Below are positions 1 to 10,157 of a DNA stretch of 64,000 bases, in pieces; within the stretch, counting starts at the first letter, position 1; each line of letters opens with the position of its first letter. The notes below the pieces were generated by a model, which saw nothing but the letters and a program-made list of their open reading frames with translations, ran no database searches and was not told the DNA's origin. Position numbers and translations under genes: made by a program. Origin of the DNA: Uranotaenia lowii (Eukaryota; Arthropoda; Insecta; Diptera; Culicidae); NCBI RefSeq assembly GCF_029784155.1, contig NC_073693.1, positions 143,280,853-143,344,852 of the forward strand. The letters run 5' to 3'.

Positions 1-440
1 AGGCTTCGCTGTCCAACTGGCAGCACCAGTGGGACAGCTCGGAACGTGGCCGGTGGACCCATCGCTTGATCCCTAACATCGGATCCTGGATGGACCGGAG
101 ACACGGAGAGGTGGATTTCTGCATGACACAGTTCTTGACTGGTCACGGATATTTCATGCAGTACCACCATCGGTTTGGACATGTGGCCTCGCCATCCTGT
201 CCAACCTGCGATGACACAATAGAGACACCAGAGCACGTAGTGTTCAACTGTCCGAGGTTCGAAGGGGTACGTGCTAACATGCTTGCCGCCTGCGGACCAG
301 ACACGACAGCCGATAACATCGTGTGGAGGATGTGTGAGGATGCCAATACTTGGCGCGTGGTCAGCGATGGGTTGACCCGGATCATGACTGCCCTGCAGAG
401 AAGTTGGAACCAGCACCAGTCCGCGACCGGTTTAGGGTGA
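1..440 (+). pseudogene. R1-like non-LTR retrotransposon, C-terminal end of ORF2 (fragment)
   Basis: An open frame enters from the window edge at position 3 and stops at 438-440. It reads through a W-x2-HQW-x8-GRWTHRLIP stretch, then HGEVDF, TQFLTGHGYF, and a CCHC-like cluster (CPTC...EHVVFNC) before PRFEGVRANML. This is the C-terminal domain downstream of the reverse transcriptase in R1-clade elements, where the cysteine/histidine cluster is a putative nucleic-acid-binding knuckle. The visible part has no stop, but the upstream element is outside the window, so integrity is unknown. A second, more decayed copy of the same domain lies at 4850-5190. Family recognition is strong; clade (R1 versus LOA-like) is inferred from motif style. 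Confidence 0.8.
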
Positions 441-880
441 CTCCTTCGTCGGGGAGCACCTGAGTAGTGTGCGTCCGACCCTGGCAGTAAAGCATACAAA
501 GATAAGACTATACCTTGAACAGAGGCGTCTCGAGGCTAGTCTTGAGTTGCGAGTAAAGGGCGGATCTCGAGTCGTTAGAGGAGAGGTCCTTAGTCTTGAA
601 TCGTAGCAAGAGGCAGGGTATATATGCTGGAGTTTGACTCGAACTGGAGTCGCCGATGATTGCTTAAGCGCGGACTTGGTCTCTCATCTCGGGTATAGCC
701 TTCGTTGCAGGTCCGGATGGGAATTATGGCCAGATGCCTCAGGTGGACTTTATGGCGTAGGAGTACTTAGTATCATGAGTCGTCCAATTGCACCCATGGA
801 CCCAGAGTAGCATACTGGGGGGACTCGGTCACTCGCCGTGCCTTGGAATGCAATCCGTAAAAAAGATTTACCACCTGGGT
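441..880 (+). mobile_element. 3' UTR of the R1-like element, copy 1
   Basis: This stretch follows the ORF2 stop and contains no open frame. Its distal part (about 715-850) aligns by eye with 5300-5356 plus 6020-6095 of the second copy. Shared landmarks are a CTCAGGTGGA/CCCAGGTGAA block, ACCCAGA, a G-run (GGGGGGAC) and CTCGC-GTGCCTTGG. The homology ends near 850-870, and an A-run occurs at 890-900, close to where the next R1-like fragment begins, so the two copies sit almost head to tail. Confidence 0.6.
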
Positions 881-917
881 GATCAACTAATAAAAAAAAA
901 ACATTGCATGTGCCTTC

Positions 918-1596
918 TTCAAAAATACGAGAAGAAGCTTTTGCAAGGCAATTAAAGAAAGTAAAAATGCATGTTTGAGGAAAATTTGTGATTGATGGCA
1001 TCACCTCATGGGGATGGCTATAGAATTGTCATGGTAAAAAAACAAAAGTGTTGGCACGCCACCTGAAATGTACCCCAACAAACTGTAGGAAATAACAAGG
1101 GACCTGTTACCTCAGCATAATGTCACCAGCTGGCCTCTTGTGCCGTACGACTGGGATACGAGTGAGGAGGACTTAATATCGGTAGAAGAACTGCACGACA
1201 TCGCACAATCCCATAAGCTGGAAAAAGCTCCGTGTCCAGTTGGTATCCCGAACATTGCAGTTATGGAATTTCCCGAAAAGTTCCGATCGTCACTGTAAAT
1301 TTGTATTGAGGAAAGGATGTTCCCAGAACTGTGGAAACGGCTGTAGCGGTAGGAAAAGTTCTGGAAAGGTTCTATAAAAGTTGATCTTGAATCGTATCCA
1401 GCAGTACAACGAGGGTGAAGGCGGACCGTCCAACAATAAGTTCGGCTTCAGAAAAGGGCGATGGGGGAGAGAAGAAGGGATTGTTTTTGTGCGATTGTAA
1501 CACTGTCCGTGCGCAAAGCCTTCAATACTACCAGCTGGCAGCGTAAAAACTGGTGAAAAGCTATTTCCAGAACCGTAGGCTTCAATACATGACGAT
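918..1596 (+). pseudogene. R1-like retrotransposon copy 2, reverse transcriptase 5' half (broken)
   Basis: Reading across several frames gives the region before the RT (KNTRRSFCKAIKESKNAC; PPEMYPN; LLPQHNVTSWPLVPYDWDTS). The RT start follows, with SVEELHDIAQSHKLEKAPCP (the usual GKAPGPDGIPN box, altered), then MFPELWKR and NNKFGFRKGR (usual QFGFRKGRST). The last part is VRKAFNT and SYFQNRRLQY. Multiple stops and frameshifts make it non-functional. The element is cut at 1597 by another insertion, and the RT resumes at 4045 with the residues expected next. Confidence 0.75.
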
Positions 1597-4044
1597 CCCA
1601 AGTAACACAGATCAAGCCAATTGGCTTTTTTGAGTTTTAATATTGTTTTGTGAAGACTTTTCGATGGCATCCCATTTTTAAAACGGTTTTATTGTAACAT
1701 AGGAAATGCTTCATTTATCGTGTGTTTTAAAAGAGCCCTGAAAGTTTTGCTAAAACTTGAATAAAACACTATCTTAAGAGTGTTGTAAAAAAGTTGCAAA
1801 AGTATTGCTAAAGATTCAATAAAACTCATACTTTCCTGTTTTTATTAGAGCTTTGTTAAGGGTTTTAATAATGCGCTCAATGCGCTTTTAAAACTAGCGT
1901 TCAAGCCTAGTTGAAAAACTGATTTATTGGAACATTGGATGTAGGCATGATAAAACTAAGTGACAGATGATTTGACAATCGAGAAGAACGTATACACGCT
2001 TAAACTTTTTTAACCTCTTTTTGAGATAGCATAACCTGTTTTGAAAGGATTATCACTCAAAATTGAGAAAAACGTGCTATCAAAATGATATAGATTAACA
2101 CAGCTAAATTCATCTTAAAAATAAAAACAACTTTGTTGTATCCGCATTCAAATTTCAAAACAACCGCAAATCAGTCCACATCATTATTCGCTCAATTCTC
2201 AGGGTTCGAATGAAAGCCCACTGTGAATAAACGGTTTTTGTGATTCGATAAGAATAAATGTATTATAAAATTCATTTACAAGTACGCCTATTAAACTACT
2301 TGTTTTATTTATCCATCTTTGTCTCTCAATGCGAAGTTGATCTTTATTTACGTCATCCAATCCAGAACTAACAAAATTATTTTCAGATAAACCGTCCTTG
2401 AAAATTTCTGGAAGACTGCAGAAACCGGCTTCAACTCAGCAAAGACGGAGAAATTGAGTTTCATCACAAGCGGAAATGCTCATTCTAAATCAGCCTCAAC
2501 AAGTTTCAGATGATGTATTCAGAATGAAGACCACTAGCATTGGCCGATCATTGAAAATAACGAATTATTTAGAGCGTAAGGCAGTTCTGGTAATAGTAAG
2601 CAAAACATCCGAAGGACGTTTTAAAGAATCGTTTTATCGCTTCCAATTGTTTTCCCATACAACTGTTTTAACAGTTTTAACTGTTTTACATAACCTAACT
2701 ACAAATTCAAAATTCAATCATTTCGGAATTCACGATTCAGGCAATGTTTTTACAATTTCAATAATCGTTTGATAAACGTTTTATTACGCTTCAAAAATCA
2801 CTTGGTTTTAATCCTCATTTATGCGGGTTATTATTTAGCTTTGAGGCCAGGGTTTTGATGACAGAAAATGTTCTGTTCCAGAATAGTTTGAGATTATTTG
2901 ATAGCAATACCTATTTGTTATTTAAAGATTATTCACCATCCTCATAGTCAAAAGGAAACAAAACAAAAAGTTGCATGAATGCCTTTTGCCAAGCAACAAA
3001 TCGAAATGTTTTCATTTATTGCGAAAAACTTCTCTTTCTCAAAAATGGATAAATCCATCATGAGCGTGTATTCCATTTAGAGAAACGTCAAACGAAGCTG
3101 TGATTCAAGGTCTTTTAAAACCATTTAAAAACTGTTTATTGAAATTGTTTTATTACCACATTTTTCTAACCGTCATAAAACCATCTTAACACTGTTTTAC
3201 AACTGCCTTCAGATTTTCAATATTAATTTACTGAGCGCCATGTTGATTGTGAAATTGAATCGAAATTACTGACGCCATGTTGCTGTAAATTATACTTTAA
3301 TACTAAAAACTAGACATTTTCATCAATTTGACAATGTTGACGGTACTATTTGTTGTATAGGTGATGAATTTCAATGTAAAACAAAAATTGCATCATTTAA
3401 GCCAATTTATATTTTCCTTTAATTAGAATTTTTTTATTTAAAAAATGCTTAAAATATGGTCAACCTTGATTTTCTTTGAGGCGCGCTTAAGTTTTGATGC
3501 TATTTCGTATATACTTCACCAGAAATCTGAGGTTGCAGGAAGTTTCTTGCTTAGATATATTGTAAATGAGAATGAGAATATTTTTAAAATATTTTAAATG
3601 GAATCTTTACCTATCATCAAATGCTTGGGAGATTAAGTGATAAAACGAGAAAAAACGGAACAGAAAGCTCCCACAATAAAATTTCTATTAGATTCCACAG
3701 CTGCCACAGTAAAATTCCTATCAGATTTCACAGATCCCACAGTAAAATTCCTATCAGATTCCACGACGTAGTTTTAAAAGAGCTGTGGATAGTCTGAAGA
3801 GGGCTCTGAAAGGTTTCTTAAAGCTATGTCTATAAGGCCGAATAAAACTATTCTGTTGGATGTTTTATTATAGCGTATAGAATTAGCTTTAAAAACGTTA
3901 ACAAAATGGTCCCTTTTGGCCATATGTTAACTTTAAAGTAGTTGTGCTAGTAGCGTAGAATGCGCTTTGGCTTATAAAGTAGCTTTAGGAAATAGTCTTT
4001 AGCGAACTGTTAAGGTTGGAATAAAACTTAAATTGTTACTTGGG
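1597..4044. mobile_element. 2.45-kb DNA element with CCCAAGTAACA terminal inverted repeats
   Basis: The left end reads CCCAAGTAACA (1597-1607) and the right end is its exact complement, TGTTACTTGGG (4034-4044). The insertion splits an R1-like RT at a point where both sides rejoin with the expected motif spacing (SYFQNRRLQY before, EVPEGSILG after), so both borders are well supported. The flanks (GAT left, GAG right) could be a decayed 3-bp duplication or none. Inside, the sequence is AT-rich with recurring subterminal words such as GCT-TTAAAA, AATAAAACT and GTTTTATTA, and no recognisable transposase. The longest frame (98 aa at 2476) has no recognised domain. A 98-bp element with the same ends lies at 26423-26520. 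Confidence 0.75.
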
Positions 4045-5190
4045 GAGCGAAGGATTCCAGGAAATGGATTTTACAGCTGAAGTACCTGAAGGGTCGATAC
4101 TGGGCGCAGTTCTGTGCAATATTACGTACGATGAGATGCTGACATTGAACCTGCCAGAGAGAGTGAAGTTGGTTTGTTTAGCGGGCAACGTAGTGCTACC
4201 AGCGACGGGTTACTCGGCAGAAATCGTCCAGCTAAGAGCTTCAGAGGCTGTATAAGAGGTGGAGAGGTGGATGCACTCCAAGAGTTTTCAGTTGGCCCAC
4301 CACAAAACCGAGATGGTCCTGATATCAAACCTGATTTCACTGCAAACAGGCAGAATTACAGTTGGATCATGCGCTATCAAATCAAAGCGCGAACTTAAAT
4401 ATTAGGGTGTGATGATTGAAGACCGGCTCAGCTTTAAAAAACACGTTAAGTAGGTGTGCAAGAAGGGGGCAACAGCAACGGTCGCACTTACGAGGATAAT
4501 GGCGAACAACTCAGGGATCCGAAGCAGTCGGCGTAGGGTAGTTTCGAGTGTGGTTTCGTCAATCCTTTGATATGGTGGAGCGAAATTTGTCCTCAACATC
4601 CAGGGTAACCAGCAGAAGCTTAACAGTGTACAGAGGGAATTTTCGGGTGATCAGTGCATACCGCATCGTTTCGTCGGAGGCTGCATACGTTGTAGCGGAA
4701 GTCACGCCCATCTCGATTCTGTTGGTGGAGGACTCCTATTGCTACGAGAATAGAAGTACGCAAAACGTGAGAACACGCGCCAAGGATATCTATCCTTGTC
4801 TATCTCCTGACCAATAGTTTGGTCCCAAACATCAAGGAGTGGATGGAGAGAAAATATGGTGGAGTGGGTTTCTAAATGACGCAATTCCTGACTGGTCAAG
4901 GAATCTTCAGGAAGTATCACCACAGGTTCGAACATGATGTGACGCGGGCGAAATATCAGAACGTAGTTTTCTATTGTCCAAGATATGAAGAAGAACGGGC
5001 CAACATATTCGCCGCCTGCGGAACAGACACGACTGCCGACGACATGGTGCAGAAGATGTGTGATGACATCAACACTTGGCATGCAGTCTGCGCTGGGCTC
5101 ATCCGGATAATGAGTGCCCTACAAAGGAGTTGGAGACGAGAGAATGACGCGAATAGCGGTCGACATAACTTTCTTATTTTACTTAGCTGA
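4045..5190 (+). pseudogene. R1-like retrotransposon copy 2, RT 3' half and C-terminal domain (broken)
   Basis: This continues the copy cut at 1596. The first frame reads EVPEGSILGAVLCNITYDEML, the usual GVPQGSILGPVLWN motif. It continues with VCLAGNVV, where the catalytic FADD box has become LAGN. Further frames give HHKTEMVLIS, ELKYLGVMIEDRLSF, RVISAYRIVSSEAA and TPISILL. The C-terminal zinc-knuckle region follows (TQFLTGQGIFRKYHHRFEH, VVFYCPRYEEERANIF). Part of the knuckle is deleted: the CPTCDDT-type segment seen in copy 1 is missing near residue AKYQN. The catalytic substitution, stops and frame changes show a dead element. Confidence 0.8.
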
Positions 5191-6100
5191 ATGAGTCCGA
5201 GCCTATCAACTGAACATCGGCGTAGTTGATCGGACCACGACTAGAAGGTGTGCTTGACCTCCCTTCCAAAGTATTGCCTCAGGGTTGTTACCGGATTGGG
5301 TTATGGGCTGAGACCCCAGGTGAAGTTTAGGACGTATGTTTATTTATAAGGGTGAGTATCTATGTATGGCTAGCGAACGGTAGACAATGTGCATCTCGAG
5401 ACCCCATACACTCAACCTCAGGGTAGTGGTCATATCACCTCTTGTCTGCAACTCCGATTCTCTACCTTCCCGTGGTGCTAGCTGGGGTGCAAGCAACCTT
5501 TGGGAGATCGGGTACCCAACCCCGGTGGATGCTTTGGTCGCATGCAGACTGAGTCAGGGGGCTTCGTACGCGTCTGTTCTCCATGTCAGGGGCGGCGTGC
5601 GGAGTGCAACAACGTCCTGGTGGTGTTCGGGACCCAAAACAGCAACATCACGACGGTCCTCCTGCGAGATAGTGGGGTTAGCTGCGGGCATGGCGAGCCC
5701 GTGATTACAGAAAACATAAGCAACGAACAACGAACAACAAATTTCGGATGGAAATCGGCAAGGACCTACGCGACGAAAAGGGACTAGCGATTGGAAACTT
5801 GGAACATGGAACTGCCGATCTCTAAATTTTGTGGGCAGTACCCACGTGCTCTCCAACGAATTGAAAAGCCGCAAATTCGACATCGTAGCGCTGCAGGAGG
5901 TATGCTGAAAAGGCTCCACAGTACGAACGTACCCAGATGGTCGTGCCACCTACCAGTTGTTATGTTCGTCAAGTTATGTCATGAGACGGAAAACTATGTA
6001 AATAAATAATATCTATGTACGAGTTTACCCATATTGGTTCCACGAACCCAGATTTGCTCTGGGGGGACACGGGAACTCGCGTGCCTTGGTCCCTTTGTGT
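5191..6100 (+). mobile_element. 3' UTR of R1-like copy 2, split by a later insertion
   Basis: 5300-5366 and 6020-6095 together match the single block 715-850 of copy 1. The missing middle, 5367-6009, is a separate insertion flanked by a 10-bp direct repeat. This dates the deleted EN/RT element after the R1-like copy. Confidence 0.6.
5367..6009 (+). mobile_element. Internally deleted EN/RT non-LTR retrotransposon with target-site duplication
   Basis: The 10-bp direct repeat TATCTATGTA occurs at 5357-5366 and 6010-6019, immediately outside the element. From about 5575 the sequence matches the 5' part of the long minus-strand element (about 52330 downward). It reaches the start of the endonuclease (GTWNCRSLNFVGSTHVL, ELKSRKFDIVALQEV). 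At about 5957 it jumps directly to that family's 3' terminus (ATGTTCGTCAAGTTATG, GAGACGGAA, TATGTAAATAA). Everything between, most of the endonuclease and all of the RT, is missing. It retains about 200 bp of 5' UTR that the long copy lacks. It looks like a non-autonomous derivative that could have been mobilised in trans. Confidence 0.8.
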
Positions 6101-6399
6101 GTATGAAAACATTTTGTAGATACATGAACAGATATCTTTTTTCTATACATTGTAGTAATTTGACCTGTTGAAGTTCTTTGCAGTAGTTCAGAACTCGATT
6201 TGTGCCTATTGGTGTTTAACAGTATAGATTTCTCTTACTACAAAGCATCAGGTTGTCTGAAACGGAATTTGACAGTCAAAATTTTGAAACCTATTGAGCT
6301 CAATGTCATATATTGCTCGTCGCTCCAAATTAGCCGAAGCACTTATAGATTGGCTGTAGACCGAACCGAGGTTTTCCGTGGAATACTTCAACAAAGGAG

Positions 6400-7115
6400 C
6401 AACCGAACGACCTTGACCTAGCTGACGATATTGTTTTGCGCGCCCAAAGACAACAGGACATGCAGAGCAAACTTGACGACCTTAGCGAAAGCTACGAGGC
6501 AGCAGGTCTCAAAGTCAATGTCGGAAAGACCGATTCGATAGAAATCAACACAGAACATCCTTCCAACTTCGTGGTAGCTGGGCAACAGATTGAGAAAATT
6601 TAGTGCTTCCAGTATCTTGGCAGCCAGATAACGCCTGATGGTGATAGAATCCGGATCAGAAAAGCCCGATTTGCGTTTGCGAGTCTCCGAAACGTCTGAC
6701 GGTCACGCCAGATCTCTCTACGAACGAAAATCCGAATCTTCGACTCGAACGTCAAAACCGTATTGTTGTGCAAGTGCGAAACTTGGTGCACATAAGCGGT
6801 GACGACGCGGAAACTGCATTTTTTGTGAATCGCTACTTGCGGAATCTGATCGGCGCTTGGTGGCCTGGCAAGTGGATCTCAAACGTGGAACTTCATCGCC
6901 GGTGTCATTAAAAGGCGCCAGAAATCGAGATTCGGGAGCGTAAGTGAAGCTGGATTGAACACACGCTGCGAAAAGATCAAAACGACATTTGTAGAGAGGC
7001 GCTTCACTGAAACCTTGGCTTGGTCCGGATCACCAGCAACGGATATCTTTGATCTTGGCCCTATGCGTCGAAGAATCGGCGCCGGACCCTTAGAGAGAGA
7101 GATTATGATGGAGGT
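6400..7115 (+). pseudogene. Non-LTR reverse transcriptase C-terminal fragment, second family
   Basis: Frames give LADDIVLRAQRQQDMQSKLD (the FADD box altered to LADD), YEAAGLKVNVGKTDSIEINT, CFQYLGSQITPDGD, ARFAFASLRNV, RTKIRIFDSNVKTVLL and, downstream, WISNVELHRRCH, EIEIRERKWSWIEHTLRKD and NDICREALHW. These are the post-catalytic RT palm/thumb and C-terminal region of an APE-type non-LTR element distinct from the R1-like and 49-52 kb families. Several stops and shifts mark it as a pseudogene. The 5' portion is absent. Clade is not assigned. Confidence 0.7.
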
Positions 7116-7415
7116 ATCTTATCAATATTTATAGAATGAACAGTTCACCGATTAAGTCCTAATAAAATGACAGATTTGCAGATTGTAATTCTCGTTATTA
7201 ATTTCTTGTAGCTTGTAATTGCTATTGTTGGTCTGTGGTCGCTCATTGTGCTATCAGCATCATTCGCGTTTGAGACAAATTAAAGTCAAGTTCTTTGAGC
7301 TTCGAACCTTCACTATTAAATAGGTCGAGCACCCTATTTTAAATAGCTTTCACACAAAACGTATGTAGTTATCTTATTTATGTTTCAAAACTTATTCTAC
7401 AAAATGGATACTCAC

Positions 7416-7654
7416 TGTGCACACATATTGACCAGATCCTTGTCGGTCGTGCCCTGCTGCAGGCCCCGGATGTACAGATTCGTCTTCGAGAGCTGTTCGG
7501 TTTGCTGCGGGGTGCTGCTCGGGCCCATCGTGTTGTTTGTGTTGGTGGTGTTGCTCAGACTCGTACTCAGCGTGCCACTCTGGGATCCGGTGTTGGAGGA
7601 GCTGCTGGAGTTTGTGTTGCTGGGTGATGCCGCCGTCGGGACTCGCTGGCCGTA
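7416..7654 (-). CDS. shep: Internal exon of shep/RBMS-type RNA-binding protein
   Basis: Read on the minus strand, a pyrimidine-rich acceptor (TCTCCTCTTCCAG) precedes 7654, and a consensus donor GTGAGT follows 7416. Between them are 79 codons plus CA with no stop. They start [17 protein letters not shown], pass through a low-complexity Ser/Thr/Asn/Gly linker, and end in [19 protein letters not shown] then LVNMCA. LYIRGL is the RNP2 strand of the first RNA recognition motif, and the sequence matches what is known of Drosophila Alan shepard and vertebrate RBMS1/3. The protein binds RNA and, in flies, has roles in neuronal remodelling, behaviour and insulator modulation. The terminal CA continues into a glutamine codon in the next exon, which must lie below position 1. 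Flanking exons are not visible, so much of the window is probably shep intron. Confidence 0.93.
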
Positions 7655-9131
7655 CTGGAAGAGGAGATATTGGGGGAAAAGATGGGTATTAGTGTGCCGA
7701 GGCTGTATCCGGAGTTGGTATTTGTTCTACCAAAATCTACAAAACAAACTGTCTACTTAACAAAATAAAACAAAAGCATGCATTTATGTAAAAGTTTTCG
7801 AACATTTTATGTTCATTAACTATAATATTGGTATAGTAGATCGTAGATTAAATTCCAAGGTTTTGATATACTTTATACACCCACAAATCAAACATCACGC
7901 AAAAAATGTCATCCTAGCTAGGTGGTTCAATATTCTTAGATGGGATCAAAAACAGTTTGTTGTCTCATTTTCGGCCATCTCCTGATGCTTATTTCACACC
8001 AAACAAACGGCTATAGATTTGATCTGAAAAGTTTAGCAGTTTGTAAAACGTTATTGAAAATTTTTTGAATGAATTTCCCTAAATCTCTTTACCCTCTACA
8101 CTTGACTCTGATTCAGTTTGCTTTTGTCCTCCCTATTGGTTATCCAAAACTCCTATAGGGAAATTTACTACCAGTCAATGTACTTTAAACATGCTTTTGA
8201 CAGGCTGCTGAAACATCCCATTTAAAGCTCACCTGTGCTTCTTCTTTCTAATTCCTCAAACAGCAGGAAAAACCCGGAGAAAAAATGGTAAGAAGACCAA
8301 AAGAAGGACTCTACCTTCGCCCGAACCACTCTCGGAACAAAGCCGCCCCGAAAGCCGAAAACCGATTCCGCACAACTTATTTTCCCGCATTGTTGTTACT
8401 CAAACTTCACATCACGTCTCCCATACAACAGAGGCAGGCAGCAGCAACTGAAAGGATTTTCGTATTCTCATTTTTCTTCTTTCTCGACTTTTTTTTCGGT
8501 TGCTACTGTTCCTCGGCAAACATTCGGTCCTGCACATACCTTTCCTACTTGGAAATTTGCTTACGGCGACGAGTGAAAAGCATACCGGGCTAGGATGACA
8601 AAGCATCGGGCCACGAGCCCGACACGAGGACGAGGCGAGTGCGGCGCTTAGTCAAAGAGAGGACGGCGGTATAGAATTCATCCCGGAGCTTTCGGGTTTC
8701 TACATACATGAATGAATGCGCGCATATCCTTAGGGTTCGGAAGGCGAACCGGGCGGGTTTTCAGTTCAGTTTTCCAATGTCAAAAAGGAAAGCGCTTTTC
8801 AAATTCATGTTTCACTAGAAACCACTTTTCAGCCCCTGTTTTTGTATGCAATGTTTGGTGATTTTCCCACCGGGGGGTTTTCCCGCGCTCACTACTGGTA
8901 GCTATTGTGTGGCCGAATAAATGCCACAAGTGTGCGCTAAAAGACTGATAACGTTAAGAATTACTTCAGTCGGATGATTGCTACAAGAAACAGGTTTTGT
9001 CAAATCCAAAGAATGGCTTGTTTACTTTAAGTTAAGTTGCTGAATTCGTTTAAAAATTTACTAATGTACCTACAATCAATAAGGTGAATCAGGTGAATGT
9101 AACATTTTAAAAGAACAACAATCTTTATTTA
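7655..9131. other. shep intron with a GC-richer block at 8200-8780
   Basis: No coding exon is recognised. About 8200-8780 is less AT-rich and contains a pyrimidine-rich tract and GC-rich words (GGGCCACGAGCCCGACACGAGG). It lacks the decay of the neighbouring repeats and could be a conserved regulatory block. Frames of 64 and 102 aa here have no recognisable domain. Confidence 0.35.
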
Positions 9132-9299
9132 TTAACCCTTCGTTTCATAAAGTTACAAATTTGTGTGTGTTACAATTAATGTATGGAAACATGGAAAAAT
9201 CGTATTTTATTTTAATTTTTTTTCTTGATGTACTCATCATTTTCAACTGTTTAAACTGATTTTTAAGGAAAAATAAAAAATCATGAAACGAAGGGTTAA
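9132..9299. mobile_element. 160-bp piggyBac-type MITE (TTAA ends)
   Basis: TTAA at 9132-9135 and 9296-9299 flank perfect inverted ends CCCTTCGTTTCAT and ATGAAACGAAGGG. TTAA target duplication plus CCC-starting ends are the hallmark of piggyBac-superfamily elements. At 160 bp with no frame it is a non-autonomous MITE. Confidence 0.85.
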
Positions 9300-9789
9300 A
9301 TATTGATGTAGTTCTAATCACAAATCTTGTAAAAACTTGCCTACATCCAAAATCTAATTTTGCGAGAATTTGATGTCCAGAATTCGTGTGTGGTGTTAGA
9401 ATTAATTATGAGCTCTAGTTTTGGTGATACAGCTGTTCAAAGATAGAAAAATCGCAAATCTGTTGTACTAATTAAGGACTGTATTCGAAAAAAAGAAACA
9501 CTTTCATTTGTGAATAACTTTTGAATGGATAGATGAAAATCGATGAAATTTTCAGTGGAACAACCTAGTAAAGGGCGAACACGAAATTATTGTGACTCAT
9601 TCACAGGGCATAACTTTTCACCAATATGTAAAAACCAACCAAATTTTGAACAATTTCTCATTGATGTGTATTGGCATAAATATAACAAATGTCAAACTCG
9701 TAGTCGTGTTTTTCGATTAAAAAAATGACGGTGAATTCTTTCCAAACACCTGGAATTTCCTGACCTGTCGCACCGGCAGTGGGGAAAAA

Positions 9790-10150
9790 TGTTGAACATT
9801 CATTCAACCGCATCCAGAATGTTGAAGCAGTTCCAGGAGCTGTTGACGTTTGACCACGGCAAAGAAGCTGGAAGAAAACCGGGACCGGAGAACAAAAAGA
9901 CGGAGTGAAAGGTGAAGCGGATGATTGAAGAAAATCTCAACGTCTCAAGCCGTGATTTGGCTAAAAATATCGGCATGTCACAGAGCTACGTCCAGAATGC
10001 AAAGAAGAGAGCTGGACTACATACATACATCATACAAGGTAGGCAGAACTTCACATCGCGATGAGTGGCAACAATCGACTGCTAAAACTCGGGCATGAAA
10101 ACTCTACGAGAAGATACTGACAAAATATGGCTGCTGTGCGATGGACGACG
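9790..10150 (+). pseudogene. DD37E mariner transposase, N-terminal half (broken)
   Basis: Frames give KQFQELLTFDHG, EAGRKPGPENKK, then after a stop KVKRMIEENLNVSSRDLAKN and IGMSQSYVQNAKKRAGLHTY. This is the helix-turn-helix DNA-binding domain that recognises the element ends. After a short frameshift come AKTRA, KLYEKILTKYGC and CAMDDETY, which contains the first catalytic aspartate (MDDET). The reading frame is cut at about 10158, exactly where the family continues with KADFKQ, and those residues resume at 11620. Confidence 0.8.
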
Positions 10151-10157
10151 AAACGTA

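Noticed and set aside
7380..7760. Plus-strand 126-codon ORF over the shep exon
   Set aside because: It is the antisense shadow of the minus-strand exon, which has splice sites and a recognised protein sequence.
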